DNA of 64,000 bases from Methylobacterium marchantiae (GTDB lineage Bacteria > Pseudomonadota > Alphaproteobacteria > Rhizobiales > Beijerinckiaceae): positions 62,001 to 126,000 of the forward strand of contig NZ_BPQT01000037.1 of NCBI RefSeq assembly GCF_022179405.1. The letters are read 5' to 3'. Below the pieces are notes generated by a model, which was given only the letters and a program-made list of their open reading frames with translations, was not told the origin of the DNA and did no database searches. Positions 33,899 to 43,217 of this stretch are shown here, piece after piece. Within the stretch, counting starts at the first letter, position 1; the number at the start of each line of letters is the position of its first letter. The position numbers were made by a program, and so were the translations under genes.

Positions 33899-34192
33899 CT
33901 AATGAATCGGTGCGTCGTGCTTATGGAACGCCTGGAGGCGGCGGTATACCGGTGTGTCGTAGTTCTGCGGCGTCTCGTCCTCGCCGGTGAGCCAGCGGAA
34001 CAGGTCGCGGTCGGGCACCTCGATCAGAGCCTCGAAAGTGGTCAGCTCCTCCTCGCTCAGGGTGCCGATCTCGGCATCGGCGAAGCGGCCCATGATCAGG
34101 TCCATCTCGCGCATGCCGCGATGCCAGGCGCGGAAGAGGGTGCGGCGGCGGCGCGGATCGAGATCCGCGCTGGTGCGGGTGGTACCGGACAT
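33899..34192 (-). CDS. sdhE: Succinate dehydrogenase assembly factor SdhE (Sdh5)
   Basis: 97-residue helical protein that helps attach FAD to the succinate dehydrogenase flavoprotein. It has the family opening DLDPRRRRTLFRAWHRGMREMDLIMG, where RG-x-x-E is the conserved FAD-site contact motif, then LTTFEALIEVPDRDLFRWLTG. Divergent from recG and upstream of mfd, the usual alphaproteobacterial arrangement. No sdh genes lie in the window. Confidence 0.93.
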   Translation of the reverse strand: MSGTTRTSADLDPRRRRTLFRAWHRGMREMDLIMGRFADAEIGTLSEEELTTFEALIEVPDRDLFRWLTGEDETPQNYDTPVYRRLQAFHKHDAPIH

Positions 34193-34356
34193 CGGGTCGG
34201 CCTGTGATGCTGCGATCCCGGGATCCTATGATCTCGGCAATCTGGAATCCTGTTGTCGGCCTCGCACCCCTATGGCGGCAAAGGCCTGTGCTGTCGTCTA
34301 TATAGACCCGCGCGATGGCATCACCATGCCCGTTCGCGCGGCTCAACCGGCTTTGC

Positions 34357-36501
34357 ATGACAGACGAACCCCGCCCGACGAACCTGCGCCCCAGCATCCT
34401 CGATCCGCTCTTCGCAGAGGCCCGGACCCTGCCCGGTGTCGGGCCGAAGATGGCGCCGCTGATCGAACGGCTGCTCGGCACGCCTGAACAGCCCGCGCGG
34501 ATCGTCGACCTCCTGTTCCACCTGCCCCAGGGCGGGGTGGCGCGCACGATGATGGGGTCCATCGCCGAAGCGCCGCCGGGCGAGCCGGTGACGCTCGGCG
34601 TCACCGTGACCGGTTATCGCCCGCCGCAGGCCGGGGCGGGGCGGCGCCCGTTCCGGGTCCTGGTGGAGGACGGCACCGGCGACATCACCCTCGTCTTCTT
34701 CGGCATGCCCCAGGCCCGCGTGGAGAAGATGCTGCCGCTCGGCGCCCACCGCTACATCTCGGGCCGAATCGACCTGTGGGACGGGCACCGCCAGATGGTG
34801 CACCCGTCGCGAATCGTCGACGAGGCCGGGCTCGCCGCCCTCCCCGCGGTGGAACTCGTCTACGGTGCCACCGAGGGACTGACTTCGCGGGCAATCTCGA
34901 AACTGGCGCATTCCGCCCTGGACCGTCTTCCGACCCTGCCGGAATGGCAGGACCCTGCCTGGCTCGCACGGGAAGGGCTGCCGGGCTTCGCCGACGCGCT
35001 CAGGGCCGAGCACCGGCCCGAGAGCGCGCCGCCCGCACCCGCGAGTGACGGCACCGTGTCCCGCACCCCCGCCGCGCGACGGCGGCTCGCCTATGACGAA
35101 CTCCTCGCCTCGCAGCTGGCGCTGGCCCTGATGCGGGCCCGCAACCGGAGGGCGCCCGGCCGGGCCAATGCCGGCGACGGCCACCTCAAGGACCGGATCG
35201 AGGCCGCCCTGCCCTTCGCGCTGACCGGGGCCCAGGCCCGGGCCGTGGCCGAGATCCGCGCCGACCTCGCCTCCGATCGGCGCATGCTGCGCCTGCTCCA
35301 GGGGGATGTCGGCTCGGGCAAGACGGCGGTGGCGCTGCTGGCCATGGCCTCGGCGGTGGAGGTCGGCCGTCAGGCGGCGCTGATGGCACCCACCGAAATC
35401 CTGGCGCGCCAGCATTTCGAGCGCCTGACGGGGCTCGTCGGACCCTTGCGCCTGCGCCTCCTCACCGGTCGCGACAAGGTCTCCGAGCGCCGCGCGACTC
35501 TCGCCGACCTCGCCGACGGCCATATCGACATCGTGGTCGGCACCCACGCCCTGTTCCAGGACAGCGTGATCTTCAAGGATCTCGGCGTCGCCGTGGTGGA
35601 CGAGCAGCACCGGTTCGGCGTCCACCAGCGCCTCGCGCTCGGAGCCAAGGGGGTGGCGGTGGACATCCTGGTGATGACCGCGACCCCGATTCCCCGCACC
35701 CTGGCGCTCACCTGCTTCGGCGACATGGACGTCTCGATCCTCGACGAGAAGCCGGCCGGGCGACAGGCCATCGCCACCCGCCTCGTCTCCACCGATCGCC
35801 TCGACGAGGTGGTGGCGGGATTGGGCCGGGCGCTTGCCGCCGAGGACAGGGTCTACTGGATCTGCCCGCTCGTGGCGGAATCGGAATATGTCGATCTGGC
35901 CGCCGCCGAGGACCGCTTCGCCGACCTGCGGCAGGAATTCGGCGACGCCGTCGGCCTGATCCACGGCAAGATGCCGGGGCCGGACAAGGATGCCGCCATG
36001 GAGCGGTTCGCCGCCGGCGAGACGAAGATCCTCGTCTCCACCACGGTGGTGGAGGTGGGCGTCGACGTGCCCGAGGCAACGATCATGGTGATCGAGCATG
36101 CCGAGCGCTTCGGCCTCGCCCAGTTGCACCAGCTGCGCGGAAGGGTGGGGCGCGGGGCCAAGGCCTCCACCTGCCTGCTGCTCTATCGCGGGCCGCTGGG
36201 ACAGGTCTCGCGGGCCCGACTCGAGATGATGCGCGAGACCGAGGACGGATTCCGCATCGCCGAAGAGGATCTGCGCCTGCGCGGCGAGGGCGAGGTGCTG
36301 GGCACCCGGCAATCGGGAGCGGCCGCCTTCCGGCTCGCGAGCCTCGAGAGCGATGCCGCCCTGCTGGAGGTCGTCCGCGACGATGCCCGGCTCATCGTCG
36401 AGCGCGATCCCGGCCTCAAATCCGAGCGCGGCAAGGCCCTTCGCGTGCTCCTCTACCTGTTCGAGCGCGATGCGGCGATCCGGCTGCTCGGGGCGGGTTG
36501 A
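34357..36501 (+). CDS. recG: ATP-dependent DNA helicase RecG
   Basis: 714-residue SF2 helicase that remodels stalled replication forks and Holliday junctions. The wedge/OB domain is in the N-terminal 300 residues (PGVGPKMAPLIERLLGT; GTGDITLVFFG). Core motifs: Walker A LLQGDVGSGKTAVALLAMAS, VVDEQHRFGVHQR, MTATPIPRTLALTCFGD, STTVVEVGVDVPEA and QLHQLRGRVGRG. Start at ATG 34357 (MTDEPRPTNL) is favoured; an in-frame ATG at 34315 is possible. Divergent from sdhE across about 165 bp. Confidence 0.96.
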   Translation: MTDEPRPTNLRPSILDPLFAEARTLPGVGPKMAPLIERLLGTPEQPARIVDLLFHLPQGGVARTMMGSIAEAPPGEPVTLGVTVTGYRPPQAGAGRRPFRVLVEDGTGDITLVFFGMPQARVEKMLPLGAHRYISGRIDLWDGHRQMVHPSRIVDEAGLAALPAVELVYGATEGLTSRAISKLAHSALDRLPTLPEWQDPAWLAREGLPGFADALRAEHRPESAPPAPASDGTVSRTPAARRRLAYDELLASQLALALMRARNRRAPGRANAGDGHLKDRIEAALPFALTGAQARAVAEIRADLASDRRMLRLLQGDVGSGKTAVALLAMASAVEVGRQAALMAPTEILARQHFERLTGLVGPLRLRLLTGRDKVSERRATLADLADGHIDIVVGTHALFQDSVIFKDLGVAVVDEQHRFGVHQRLALGAKGVAVDILVMTATPIPRTLALTCFGDMDVSILDEKPAGRQAIATRLVSTDRLDEVVAGLGRALAAEDRVYWICPLVAESEYVDLAAAEDRFADLRQEFGDAVGLIHGKMPGPDKDAAMERFAAGETKILVSTTVVEVGVDVPEATIMVIEHAERFGLAQLHQLRGRVGRGAKASTCLLLYRGPLGQVSRARLEMMRETEDGFRIAEEDLRLRGEGEVLGTRQSGAAAFRLASLESDAALLEVVRDDARLIVERDPGLKSERGKALRVLLYLFERDAAIRLLGAG

Positions 36502-36802
36502 GTCGATTCGTGACCTGAACGAATCCGACGCCGGACATGATCACACCGCCGCGCGAGAGGCGATCCGGTGCGGCTGAGCGCCTGCGCACTCTACCTCCGG
36601 GGGGCATGGCGCCGCAGCCGAGATGTCAGGAAAAACGTTTCTTCTTCAGCGGCTTGAAGAGACGCAGGCCCCTGCCCGGCAAGGCAATTGTGCGATGCGG
36701 CACGGACTTCCTGAACTTGAAATGAACGTATTCTCCCCTTAACTGAACATGAACGAACGGCCCGCCAGACTGGGCTGCCACACAGTTTTCAGGAGGATGG
36801 AT
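36502..36802. other. Intergenic region between recG and a small membrane-protein gene
   Basis: About 300 bp. A possible promoter TTGAAA (36717-36722), 17-base spacer, TAACTG (36740-36745) lies about 60 bp before the next gene, which also has an AGGAGG ribosome-binding site at 36791-36796. A 62-codon ORF here (36537-36725) has no supporting features. Confidence 0.4.
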
Positions 36803-37138
36803 ATGTCTGCCGGACTGTTCCAAAACCTGCCGGGTGCCCACGAAATGGGAAGTGCCTATGCGCTTCCGAGCGAGCCCTGGCTGCTTCCGATCTCGGATGG
36901 CAAGGAGCCTGCGCCCAAGACGACCGACGATGTCCTCCTCGCGGTCCGTCGATCCGCTCGCCCCTTCCGGATCGCCGCGAATGCGCTGATGGCCCTGCTC
37001 TTCGTGGCCGTGACCGCCCAGATCGCCATGGGCTGGGGCGGTTCTGCCGTCGCTCCTCCCTCGGCGACCAGCCACGTCGCCGATGCCTCGCCTCCGACGC
37101 TTCCCGTCGAGAAGGCATCGATGACGGTCCACAACTAG
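36803..37138 (+). CDS. Hypothetical single-span membrane protein (111 aa)
   Basis: 111 residues: a soluble N-terminal region (residues about 1-50, including HEMGSAYALPSEPWLLPISD), then VRRSARPFRIAANALMALLFVAVTAQIAMGWGG, where the hydrophobic stretch is one transmembrane helix, and a short Pro/Ser/Ala-rich tail. No known domain. AGGAGG sits 6 bases before ATG 36803, the best ribosome-binding site in this part of the window, so the gene is probably well translated. An ATG at 36797 directly abuts the ribosome-binding site and is unlikely. Confidence 0.6.
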   Translation: MSAGLFQNLPGAHEMGSAYALPSEPWLLPISDGKEPAPKTTDDVLLAVRRSARPFRIAANALMALLFVAVTAQIAMGWGGSAVAPPSATSHVADASPPTLPVEKASMTVHN

Positions 37139-37146
37139 ACCTCACT

Positions 37147-37185
37147 CATCGGCCCGGGACGCGGAGTTCGCCTCCCGGGCCGATG
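37147..37185. terminator. 13-bp-stem hairpin between convergent genes
   Basis: CATCGGCCCGGGA and its exact complement TCCCGGGCCGATG flank a 13-base loop. The hairpin lies between the stop codons of the 111-residue protein gene and the DUF502 gene, so it can end transcription from both sides. No T-run is present, which lowers confidence in intrinsic termination. Confidence 0.65.
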
Positions 37186-37187
37186 GA

Positions 37188-38018
37188 TCAGAGCGACTTC
37201 TCGACGATCTTCTCTGTCCCGGCGCCTGATTCCCGACGGCGGGACGAGGCCTCCAGCATCGCTTCGGCCTCCGTAGAATGGATGGCCCCGCCTTGCGCCG
37301 CCCGGATCGACGCCGCCATGGCCTGAAGCTTGGCCTGCGGGTCCTCCGGTTGAATCACCCCCGCCGACATGACGAGCTTGGCCGCGTCGTCGATGCTCAT
37401 GGCGACTTCGATGATGTCCGCCCGCTTCAGGTAGAAGAAGAACCCCGTCGTGGGGTTCGGTGCACAGGGCAGGAACACGCCCACATGGTCGCTCTCCTCG
37501 CCGAGCGCGTTTTGGACGTCGGGACCGGCAGGGGCCGACACGAACACCACCGACCACGTTCCCTTCACCGGGAATTCCACCAGACCGACGGTGCGGAACG
37601 ACGTGCCGTTGGCCGAGAACAGCGTCTCGAAGATCTGCCGCAGGCCCTTGTAGAGGCCCGAGATCACCGGTGTGCGCGCCAGCAGCACCTCGCCGAACTC
37701 CACCACGCTGCGGCCGACCAAGTTGGCGGTGAGGAAGCCGAGCAACGTCACCGCGACGAAGGCGATGACGAGGCCGATGCCCGGGATCGAGAAGGGTAGG
37801 TAATGGTCCGGCAGGTAGCTCGCCGGCACCAGCGGCTTCACCCAGCCGTCGATCAGGCTGATGAACCACCAGGTGATGTAGATCGTGATCGCCAGGGGCC
37901 CGGCGACGATGATGCCGGTGAGGAAGTAGGTCCTCAGGCGGCTCTTCTTGCTCACGCGGGGCGGTGGTCGTGCTCCGGCGGAGTCTGGTTCCGGCAACGG
38001 GGTGAGCGTTTCGCGCAC
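37188..38018 (-). CDS. DUF502 family membrane protein
   Basis: About 276 residues with two transmembrane helices (TYFLTGIIVAGPLAITIYIT and IPGIGLVIAFVAVTLLGFLT), a conserved LARTPVISGLYKGLRQIFET loop, then a soluble domain (VGLVEFPVKGTWSVVFVSA; VGVFLPCAPNPTTGFFFYL). This is the full DUF502 signature. The function is unknown; the family is broadly conserved in Gram-negative bacteria. The start is uncertain: GTG 38018 is used, but the frame is open to 38093 through a repetitive CGPxxC-type stretch. Confidence 0.82.
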   Translation of the reverse strand: MRETLTPLPEPDSAGARPPPRVSKKSRLRTYFLTGIIVAGPLAITIYITWWFISLIDGWVKPLVPASYLPDHYLPFSIPGIGLVIAFVAVTLLGFLTANLVGRSVVEFGEVLLARTPVISGLYKGLRQIFETLFSANGTSFRTVGLVEFPVKGTWSVVFVSAPAGPDVQNALGEESDHVGVFLPCAPNPTTGFFFYLKRADIIEVAMSIDDAAKLVMSAGVIQPEDPQAKLQAMAASIRAAQGGAIHSTEAEAMLEASSRRRESGAGTEKIVEKSL

Positions 38019-38144
38019 GGGCGGCCTGTCTCGTAGGAGGCCGATCCTCGGCCTGCAGGTGTTCGGCCCGCAGCTTTTCGGCCCGCACGACAAGGGTTAG
38101 CGGGTCGGGCGTGTCACCTCAAGCGCGAGGAGATAGCACGTCGT

Positions 38145-38342
38145 TCAGGATCGTCTGTCGGCCAATGCCGCCTCCGCCGCGAGCGCCCTCTCCTTCCAGA
38201 CATCCCGTTCCGCCTGGGCCTCCTTGAGGGCGAGTTCGGCTTGCCGCGCCTTGACGGCGCTGGCCGAAGCCAGGGCCTGCGCCCGTTCGCGGGCGCGGGT
38301 CTCGCCGGCCATCTGGACCTTCAGGTCGCGCGGCGTTGCCAT
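38145..38342 (-). CDS. Small Ala-rich coiled-coil protein (65 aa)
   Basis: 65 residues, MATPRDLKVQMAGETRARER followed by a continuous amphipathic helix rich in Ala, Glu, Arg and Lys (ALASASAVKARQAELALKEA). This is a likely coiled coil and oligomeric. A CGGAG ribosome-binding site stands 6 bases before ATG 38342, so the upstream open frame is not needed. The function is unknown. It lies between DUF502 and the nitrile hydratase operon. Confidence 0.55.
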   Translation of the reverse strand: MATPRDLKVQMAGETRARERAQALASASAVKARQAELALKEAQAERDVWKERALAAEAALADRRS

Positions 38343-38430
38343 GGTCGTCTCCGTTCTCGGCGGGGGAGGGTCACAGGATGTCCCGCCGGCGCCCGATCCG
38401 CCAGAGCCGGGACGCTGCTGCACCGTGATC

Positions 38431-38766
38431 TCACGGTGAAGAATGCGGATCGTTCGCCAGCAGGATCGGCTCGCCATGCGGGGTCGCCGCGGCGGCCCGC
38501 AGGAAGGCGTCGCTGCGGGCCTCCACCATCTCGGGATCGGCGATGCCGCGCTCGGCGAGCAGGGTTTCGAGCGCTGCGAGCCAGCGTCCGTAATCGGCGG
38601 CGGCTTCCGCCTCGCCCTCCGGGCGGATGCTCCGCCCGAGGGCGTGAGCCCATTCGCCCGCCGTAAACAGCCCCCTTTCCTGCAGGGTGACCACCAGGGC
38701 GAAGACCTGCGCCTCCCACGGCTCCGCGAACGGACCCGGATCGTCCTTCCGGCAGCCGGCGTTCAT
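38431..38766 (-). CDS. Nitrile hydratase accessory protein (activator, P14K-like)
   Basis: 111-residue protein resembling the N-terminal half of the nitrile hydratase beta subunit: FAEPWEAQVFALVVTLQERG, TAGEWAHALG, then YGRWLAALETLLAERG. Such proteins act as chaperones that insert or exchange cobalt in the alpha subunit. The ATG overlaps the beta-subunit stop by 4 bp (ATGA), placing it third in an alpha-beta-activator operon, the usual order. ATG 38766 is chosen for this coupling. Confidence 0.82.
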   Translation of the reverse strand: MNAGCRKDDPGPFAEPWEAQVFALVVTLQERGLFTAGEWAHALGRSIRPEGEAEAAADYGRWLAALETLLAERGIADPEMVEARSDAFLRAAAATPHGEPILLANDPHSSP

Positions 38767-39431
38767 CGCGCGGCTCCCGGCAGCAGGTAGCCCTCGAAGG
38801 CGGCCACGGTGACGCGCCCGCCGGGATCGGCGCTCGCGCCCCACAGGTCGGCGGCCGCGAAGCCCACCGTGTAGAGCCATTGCGGCGGGACATCCCGGCC
38901 GACCGCACTGGCATCGGGCAGGACGAAGGCGCCGTGGACCCGCTCCACCACGCCGCGCCGTCCGCGGGCGTAGCGCGGCAGGCGGGTATGGCCGGTGGGA
39001 TGGTCGTTGCGGGTCAGGACGGCATCGCCCACCGAGAAGAGCGCCGGTCCCTCCGCTGGCCGGTCGCTCGGGAAGCCCGCCGAGAAGCGGGGCGGGGTTT
39101 CCTCCGCTCGAAGCACCCGCGCCACGGGCTTTGCCGACGCTTCGCTCACGCCGCCGGCGATCTCTTCCCGCGTGGCGAGACCGGTGGCGACGATCTGGGA
39201 TTCGAGGGCCGCGAGCCAGATCTCGTAATAGCTCGACGAGAGATATTCGGCCGGCGGCAGCGATTCCCGCGCGGCGCGGCTGCCATCCAGGGTCCAGGCG
39301 CCGGTATAGCCCATCGCCAGAGCGAGGGCGAAGACGCGCCGTTCCCAGGGCGCGTGGAAGATCGGCTCGTCCGCCTCCGCCACCACGGGACCGAAGCCGT
39401 GGGCTCCGCCGAGATCCTGAGCGCCGTTCAC
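38763..39431 (-). CDS. nthB: Nitrile hydratase subunit beta
   Basis: 222-residue beta subunit that forms the alpha-beta heterodimer converting nitriles to amides. It opens [16 protein letters not shown], the hallmark of this subunit, followed by [17 protein letters not shown] and [12 protein letters not shown]. The C-terminal SH3-like barrel has [20 protein letters not shown] and [16 protein letters not shown]. Translation starts at GTG 39431, overlapping the alpha stop by 4 bp (GTGA). Confidence 0.93.
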   Translation of the reverse strand: MNGAQDLGGAHGFGPVVAEADEPIFHAPWERRVFALALAMGYTGAWTLDGSRAARESLPPAEYLSSSYYEIWLAALESQIVATGLATREEIAGGVSEASAKPVARVLRAEETPPRFSAGFPSDRPAEGPALFSVGDAVLTRNDHPTGHTRLPRYARGRRGVVERVHGAFVLPDASAVGRDVPPQWLYTVGFAAADLWGASADPGGRVTVAAFEGYLLPGAAR

Positions 39432-40111
39432 CGGCCTGCCTCCGGGGCGAGCGGCAGCCCGGTGCCGATCATCGAGTCGCGCGTCACCAGGGCGGCGAGT
39501 CCGGCCTCGCTCAGGGATTCCGTGCCGTCGGGCCGCCGGGGCAGGACCATGAAGCGGGTCTCGGCGGTGGAATCCCACACGGTGATGCGGGTCGTGTCGG
39601 GGAGGGTCAGGCCGAATTCGGCGAGGACGCCGCGCGGGTCGATGACCGCGCGGGCGCGATAGGGCGGCGCCTTGTACCAGACCGGCGGCAGGCCGAGCAC
39701 CGGCCAGGGATAGCAGGAGCACAGGGTGCAGACGACGAGGTTGTGGGTGTCGGGCGTGTTCTCGACCACCACCATGTGCTCGCCGCCGCGTCCGCCGATG
39801 CCGAGTTCGGCGATGGCCGGCGTCGCATCGGCGAGGAGCCGCTCGCGATAGGCCGGGTCGGTCCAGGCGCGGGCGACGACGCGGGCGCCGTCATGGGGGC
39901 CGACCCGGGTCTCGTAATGCTCGACCAGCGCGTCGAGGGCGTCCGCCTGGACGTAGCCCTTCTCCAGCAGCAGCGATTCGAGCGCCCTCACCCGCGCCTC
40001 GACGGGCGTGAGGGTGCTGCCATGGGCGTGGTCCGGATGGTCGTGCAGGTGTTCGTGACCGTGCAGGTGTTCGTGACCGTGCTGGGGATCGTGGTCGTGG
40101 TCTTGCGCCAT
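39428..40111 (-). CDS. nthA: Nitrile hydratase subunit alpha, cobalt type, with His-rich N-terminus
   Basis: 227-residue catalytic subunit. The metal claw is [21 protein letters not shown] with Thr is the cobalt-type signature (iron enzymes have Ser), and the second and third cysteines would be oxidised post-translationally. Flanking family motifs: [20 protein letters not shown] and [11 protein letters not shown]. Unusually, residues 5-30 hold 12 histidines ([20 protein letters not shown]...), suggesting a metal-loading tail. Two codon-level 18-bp repeats make part of this tail. ATG 40111 follows an AGGACGAG ribosome-binding region. The upstream frame to 40429 is not conserved. Confidence 0.95.
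   Translation of the reverse strand: MAQDHDHDPQHGHEHLHGHEHLHDHPDHAHGSTLTPVEARVRALESLLLEKGYVQADALDALVEHYETRVGPHDGARVVARAWTDPAYRERLLADATPAIAELGIGGRGGEHMVVVENTPDTHNLVVCTLCSCYPWPVLGLPPVWYKAPPYRARAVIDPRGVLAEFGLTLPDTTRITVWDSTAETRFMVLPRRPDGTESLSEAGLAALVTRDSMIGTGLPLAPEAGR
40043..40078 (-). repeat. Perfect 18-bp tandem repeat in nthA (GHEHLH x2)
   Basis: Two identical 18-bp units, 40043-40060 and 40061-40078 (plus-strand GTGCAGGTGTTCGTGACC), encode the hexapeptide GHEHLH twice in the His-rich tail. The unit length is a multiple of three, so copy number can change without breaking the frame. Confidence 0.9.
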
Positions 40112-40274
40112 GGCGTCTCGTCCTGAATCCGGGGCGGTCCCGCGTCTTCGCATCGTGGTTCGGCTCAGGGATATCGATCCGGCGGCGCCCGAACCGCACC
40201 GCCTTCCATGACGAATCTGGAGCCGGAGAACGGCCGTGTCGACGCCGTTCCCGGTTCCGAGCTCGGAAGAGTCG

Positions 40275-41321
40275 TCAGCGCGCGGCCTCGATGGCTTCCT
40301 GGGCGTCGCGATGGTCCTCCGCATCGGCCTCGGGCTTGTCCTGGCGGGCAGGGGCGCTCGGCGCGGCGCAGAGGCTGACGGAGATCGGGAAATGGTCGGA
40401 GCCGATGTCGGGCAGCCGCTCCATCCCACCGAGGAGGAAGTGCTCGCTGAAGAAGACGTGGTCGAGGGGCCAGCGCATCATCGGCCATTGCGCGTGGAAG
40501 GTCGCGAACAGGCCGCGGCCCTGGCGCGGGTCGAGCAGGCCGCTGATGCTCTGGAACAGCTGGGTGGTGCGGGACCACGCCACGTCGTTGAGGTCGCCGG
40601 CGACGATGGTCGGCCCTTTGGCCTTCGCGACCTCGCGGGCGACGATCACGAGCTCGGCATCGCGCGGCGCGCTGCTTTGGCCGGGATGCGGCGGCCGGGG
40701 GTGCAGGCCGTAGAGCGTCGCCGTCCCGCCGTCCGGCAGCATCACCTGCGTGCGCAGCGACGGCACGTCGTCCTGCAACAGGAAGCGGATCTCGGGGCCG
40801 CGCAGGGGCAGTCGCGAATAGAACAGCAGGCCGTAGGTGTTGTCCTGCGGCTGCTCGACCCGGTGCGGGTAGAGTGCGCGCAGCGGAGCCATGGCGTCCC
40901 GCCAGCCGGTATCGGTCTCGAGCAGGAGGACGATGTCGGGGGACCGGCGCGTGACGAGATCGAGGGCCGCACCGAAATCCCGGTTCGACTGAAGCACGTT
41001 GAGCACGAGGAGATTGAGCCGCGCTCCCGGTTCGCAGGCTTGCGCCGATTTCGCCTGGGTGGCGGCAAGCGGCGTGAAGGGCAGGATATAGCGGACCTGC
41101 ATGACCAGGGCGGCCGCCATGACGATGGCGAGGATCACCGCCGTTGCATCCCTGGAAACCCACAGGAGGGCAAGGATGCAGGCCGCGAGCGCCACCGCGA
41201 TCTGGAGCCTGGGAAAGTCCAGGCTCCGGACGAATCCGAGATTGGTCTCGATCAGCGGCAGCGCCGTCCCCGCCACGAGGAGGGCCGCCACGGCCTTCAG
41301 GGCGATCGAAAGATACGTCAA
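40275..41321 (-). CDS. Endonuclease/exonuclease/phosphatase (EEP) family membrane protein
   Basis: 348 residues: three N-terminal transmembrane helices ([53 protein letters not shown]) and a cytosolic or periplasmic EEP domain. EEP motifs: [27 protein letters not shown] (catalytic Glu), [13 protein letters not shown] (GDxN) and [12 protein letters not shown] (SDH). Family members are phosphodiesterases or sphingomyelinase-like. The start is a TTG at 41321 with GGGAG at good spacing. The charged C-terminal tail is not conserved. Confidence 0.85.
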   Translation of the reverse strand: MTYLSIALKAVAALLVAGTALPLIETNLGFVRSLDFPRLQIAVALAACILALLWVSRDATAVILAIVMAAALVMQVRYILPFTPLAATQAKSAQACEPGARLNLLVLNVLQSNRDFGAALDLVTRRSPDIVLLLETDTGWRDAMAPLRALYPHRVEQPQDNTYGLLFYSRLPLRGPEIRFLLQDDVPSLRTQVMLPDGGTATLYGLHPRPPHPGQSSAPRDAELVIVAREVAKAKGPTIVAGDLNDVAWSRTTQLFQSISGLLDPRQGRGLFATFHAQWPMMRWPLDHVFFSEHFLLGGMERLPDIGSDHFPISVSLCAAPSAPARQDKPEADAEDHRDAQEAIEAAR

Positions 41322-41423
41322 GCCCGTCTCCCGCCGCGCCGTTCATCGGGCGCCGGGCGTCCTATCACTCCGGCGAGGCTTTGGCATCCGGCGTCTGCTC
41401 CCGGCTCTTTCGGCGGCGCGGCT

Positions 41424-42248
41424 TCAGGGGCGTGCCCGGAGATGGGCGAGGGCCTCGGCATGGAGGCCGGCATTGGCCGCGGCCACGACCCTGCCGTCGA
41501 AGTCGGGCGTGAGCGGGCATCCCTCCCAATCGGTCAGCACGCCCCCCGCTCCCTGCACCACCGGAACCAGCGCCATCACGTCGTAGACCTGGAGCCCCGC
41601 TTCCACCACGAGGTCGCAATGGCCGGAGGCGAGTAGGCCGTAGGAATAGCAATCGCCACCGAAGCGGCGCAGGCCGACGGCCCGGCTGAGCGAGGCGAAG
41701 GCCTCGGCGTCCGGACCCTCGAAGATGTCCGGCGAGGTCGCGAACAGGCGGGCATCCGCCAGGGCACGGTCGCTCGTCCGCGCAGGCGTGTCGCCGAACC
41801 AGGCGGCATCGCCGGTGCCGCTCCAGCGCTCGCCCAGAGCAGGTATGTCGATGACGCTCAGGATCGGCCGCCCGCCCGAGACGAGGGCGATGAGCGTGCC
41901 GAACAGCGGCATGCCGGTGATGAAGCTCTTGGTGCCGTCGATCGGGTCGATCACCCAGGTGAGGGGCCGCTCGAAATCGCCGCCCTCCTCCTCGCCGAGG
42001 ATGCCGTGCTCGGGATAGCGCGCGCGGATCTCGGCGCGCAGCAGGGCTTCGATGGCACGGTCGGCGACGGTGACGGGGCTCGCATCGGCCTTGGCTTCCA
42101 CCGGCAGTTCGGTGCGGAAATAATGCCGGGCGAGAGGGCGGGCGAAATCGGCGAGGCGATGGGCGAAGGCGATGAGATCGGCCGGAGCCGTCCCCTCCCC
42201 GGCCTGGACGGATCCCGCTCGCACGGATGCGTCTTCCACGGCGATCAC
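41424..42248 (-). CDS. Inositol-monophosphatase-family phosphatase (HisN/IMPase-like)
   Basis: 274-residue Mg-dependent phosphatase. Metal-binding motifs are HGILGEEEGGDFERPLTW, VIDPIDGTKSFITGMPLFG and GLQVYDVMALVPVVQGAGG, complete for the family. It could act on inositol phosphate, histidinol phosphate or another small phosphomonoester. As last gene of the DeoR operon after two sugar/choline-kinase-like proteins, its natural substrate may be an intermediate they make. The start GTG 42248 overlaps the kinase stop by 4 bp; the frame upstream is not conserved. Confidence 0.85.
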   Translation of the reverse strand: MIAVEDASVRAGSVQAGEGTAPADLIAFAHRLADFARPLARHYFRTELPVEAKADASPVTVADRAIEALLRAEIRARYPEHGILGEEEGGDFERPLTWVIDPIDGTKSFITGMPLFGTLIALVSGGRPILSVIDIPALGERWSGTGDAAWFGDTPARTSDRALADARLFATSPDIFEGPDAEAFASLSRAVGLRRFGGDCYSYGLLASGHCDLVVEAGLQVYDVMALVPVVQGAGGVLTDWEGCPLTPDFDGRVVAAANAGLHAEALAHLRARP

Positions 42249-43183
42249 AGGCGCCTCAGCCAGAGCGGCCAGTCGGGGTGGTGGAACAGGGTGCGGGCGC
42301 GCATGTGCTTCCAGGTTCCGTACTTGTAATAGTCGAAATCGAGGGTCGAGACGGCTTCCTGAATCATGGCCCAGGTGGCCCATTTGAGGTCGCCGAGTGC
42401 CTTCAGCACGGCGATCCGTGCCTCGATCTCCGACGACCAGCGGCCGAAATAGGCCTCGATCATCTCGCGCTCGATCGCCTCGGGGAACGCCATCTCGTCG
42501 AACCAGAGGGCGAGTTCGTAGGCCCGCTCGTTGTTGGAGGCGTATTCGAAATCGACGAGCAGCACCCGGGCGGCCTCATCGATCATGAAATTGCCGGCCA
42601 GCGTGTCGTTCATGCAGGGAACGAGGTCGAGACCGGAGGCGGTGATCGCCTGCTCGGCCTCCGCCATGCGCCGCATCAGGAAGGCCTGGTCGGCGGGAAG
42701 CCGGCCGCCCACCTCCGCCACCTGGTCCACATGCTCGGCGATCATCGCGAAGATCGTCTTCGTCAGGCCCAGCGGCGCGGAATCGTTGAAGGCCTTGAGG
42801 GCGCGCACGGCGTTGTGGCGCACGGCCGGGCGCAGGAAATCGAGATTCGAGGAGGCGCGGTAGCCCTCGACGAAGGCGAAGATCTCCACGCCGGCATCGG
42901 GCAGGTAGTCGATCACCTCGACGCCGTAGCCGCAGGCATGGGCGCGCCGGCTGGCGTCGTTGGCGCAATCGCGGGTGATGAACATCTCGGTGCCGCGACC
43001 GGGCATCTTCACGAAATAATCCTGCTCGCCGCCCGCGCCGACGCGCCAGTTGGTGTTGCTGATCCCGCCCGCCACGGGCCGGTAGCGCAGGGGCCGGCCC
43101 TTCCATCGGGCGACGCGCGCGAGAATGCCCTCGAGGGCCCGTTCGCTCTCGCTGATGCCTTCGCCGAAGCCTTTCCACGTCAT
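42245..43183 (-). CDS. Choline/ethanolamine-kinase-like phosphotransferase, paralogue 2
   Basis: 312-residue APH/choline-kinase fold protein. Nucleotide-binding region GGISNTNWRV and VKMPGRGTEMFI. The catalytic loop reads PCMNDTLAGNFMID, where the usual His of HND is Met. The metal Asp is in VLLVDFEYASNNERAYELA, the classical choline-kinase DFE site. The C-terminus (YYKYGTWKHMRARTLFHHPD and WLRRL) closely matches the neighbouring paralogue, indicating tandem duplication. The substrate is unknown; phosphorylation of a small amino alcohol is the family expectation. Separated from paralogue 1 by 34 bp and coupled to the phosphatase downstream. Confidence 0.82.
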   Translation of the reverse strand: MTWKGFGEGISESERALEGILARVARWKGRPLRYRPVAGGISNTNWRVGAGGEQDYFVKMPGRGTEMFITRDCANDASRRAHACGYGVEVIDYLPDAGVEIFAFVEGYRASSNLDFLRPAVRHNAVRALKAFNDSAPLGLTKTIFAMIAEHVDQVAEVGGRLPADQAFLMRRMAEAEQAITASGLDLVPCMNDTLAGNFMIDEAARVLLVDFEYASNNERAYELALWFDEMAFPEAIEREMIEAYFGRWSSEIEARIAVLKALGDLKWATWAMIQEAVSTLDFDYYKYGTWKHMRARTLFHHPDWPLWLRRL

Positions 43184-43217
43184 CGCCGCCCCGCGCCCCT
43201 CGCTTCGGATGCCTGCG

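Noticed and set aside
36537-36725. 62-codon ORF after recG
   Set aside because: Basic, low-complexity product, poor start context; the region is better read as promoter and leader of the gene at 36803.
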